Positions 63,528 through 64,000 of a stretch of 64,000 bases of DNA are shown here, piece after piece; position 1 is the first letter of the stretch, and each line of letters begins with the position of its first letter. Source of the stretch: Clostridium cellulovorans 743B (GTDB lineage: Bacteria > Bacillota > Clostridia > Clostridiales > Clostridiaceae); NCBI RefSeq assembly GCF_000145275.1, contig NC_014393.1, positions 3,658,001 through 3,722,000 on the forward strand, given 5' to 3'. Both the position numbers and the translations under genes were made by a program. The notes beneath the pieces were generated by a model. That model saw only the letters and a list, made by a program, of their open reading frames with translations. It ran no database searches and was not told the origin of the DNA.

Positions 63528-64000
63528 TTATGATATCTTCTTTTTGCTAACCATAGTAGCTTCCCTATTAATAAGCCCTGAAACTCTCTTATATACCAAA
63601 ACAGTTACAAGAGAAACTAGTCCACCTTTTATCAGATTAAAAGGTACTATTCCAGTAATAAGATACGTTGTTACATAATCACTTTCCTTTAATGCTGGCA
63701 TAAAAGCACTATATAAAGGTACTAGAATAAAATAATTTGCTAATACTCCCGCTATAGTCATTGATATAGTTCCAACAACTAATGAGATAATTGCAGTTTT
63801 TCTATCTCTATTCTTTCTATACATTATACCTGCTGGTATAACTATAGCTGCTCCCATAATTAAATTTGCAAGTTCTCCAATTCCACCTGTTCCACTTCCT
63901 TTTATAAAGAATATAACAAGGATTTTTAATGCTTCAATAATCACACCAACAACAGGTCCAAAAGCAAAAGCTCCTATTAAGGCAGGTACTCCACTAAAAT
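63528..64000 (-). CDS. ribU: ECF transporter S component RibU, C-terminal part
   Basis: The gene runs off the right edge of the window; about 156 codons are present. From the edge inward it reads FSGVPALIGAFAFGPVVGVI, then IEALKILVIFF and KGSGTGGIGELANLIMGAAI, the riboflavin-specific RibU pattern, then NYFILVPLY and TGIVPFNLIKGGLVSLVTVL. Membrane protein that binds riboflavin and works with the shared EcfAA'T module. A flavin riboswitch could lie upstream, outside the window. Confidence 0.9.
   Translation of the reverse strand, partial: FSGVPALIGAFAFGPVVGVIIEALKILVIFFIKGSGTGGIGELANLIMGAAIVIPAGIMYRKNRDRKTAIISLVVGTISMTIAGVLANYFILVPLYSAFMPALKESDYVTTYLITGIVPFNLIKGGLVSLVTVLVYKRVSGLINREATMVSKKKIS

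Overview
The window looks like chromosomal DNA of a spore-forming, butyrate-producing Clostridium (cluster I type). This rests on very low GC, AGGAGG-type ribosome binding sites with frequent GTG/TTG starts, a complete crt-bcd-etfB-etfA-hbd operon next to rex, two alpha/beta-type small acid-soluble spore proteins, a TsaE/TsaB/RimI cluster and an ECF riboflavin transporter S component. Species cannot be fixed from the sequence alone. No prophage, plasmid functions, CRISPR array or rRNA was seen; one tRNA (Trp) is present.

Layout. 1-6.4 kb: tail of a glutamate-synthase-type flavoprotein gene, then the butyryl-CoA operon (minus strand) reading away from two identical, tandemly duplicated Rex-type operators, with rex itself upstream carrying its own near-match. 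6.5-11.7 kb: an ABC-F ATPase, an AraC-HTH/GGDEF fusion regulator, a PadR regulator and a FetAB-type ABC exporter. 11.8-16.8 kb: a 1099-residue secreted beta-helix/six-FN3 protein, an intact IS982-family element and a decayed fetB 3' tail. 16.8-30.7 kb: tandem double-GNAT acetyltransferases, a P-loop kinase, an MFS exporter with a 42-residue companion ORF, PepV, a spore protein, a methyltransferase with tsaD, a RusA-like/zinc-ribbon protein, a flavoprotein, RluF, a GNAT pseudogene and a PH-domain protein.

30.8-40.1 kb: tRNA-Trp, a lone aroA, an ADP-ribosylglycohydrolase, an SCP2-cupin protein, a Nudix hydrolase, a membrane protein whose leader was hit by a second, inverted IS copy, a small secreted protein, a methyltransferase and a YeiL-type regulator. 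40.2-51.3 kb: a domain-swapped GH3 glucosidase, a TetR/nitroreductase pair sharing an operator-like motif, an amber-interrupted nucleotidyltransferase, a PHP phosphatase, a MutT-like Nudix convergent with a PLD-helicase-DUF3427 protein, a GNAT-YoaP protein and a frameshifted WYL-type regulator. 51.7-56.9 kb: a four-LysM secreted protein, small orphan genes and two long diverged non-coding repeats. 56.9-64 kb: rmlA-B-C plus a glycosyltransferase, a ZnuA-like lipoprotein, tsaE-tsaB-rimI, and the 3' part of ribU.

The most interesting unexplained signal is a pair of roughly 0.5 and 0.7 kb non-coding repeats (53,882-54,395 and 55,333-56,033). They share blocks of clear similarity, G-rich composition on the minus strand, conserved hairpins whose loops have changed, a stem with a compensated base pair, and a terminator-like hairpin at the minus-strand 3' end of copy 1. 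I read them as two paralogous candidate large structured RNAs transcribed from the minus strand, each divergent from a small plus-strand gene. Other points of interest are the duplicated Rex operator, the AraC-GGDEF fusion, the inverted IS pair with identical 7-bp flanks, an orphan terminator with a structured leader near 19.8-20.1 kb, and a G-rich leader upstream of the LysM gene.
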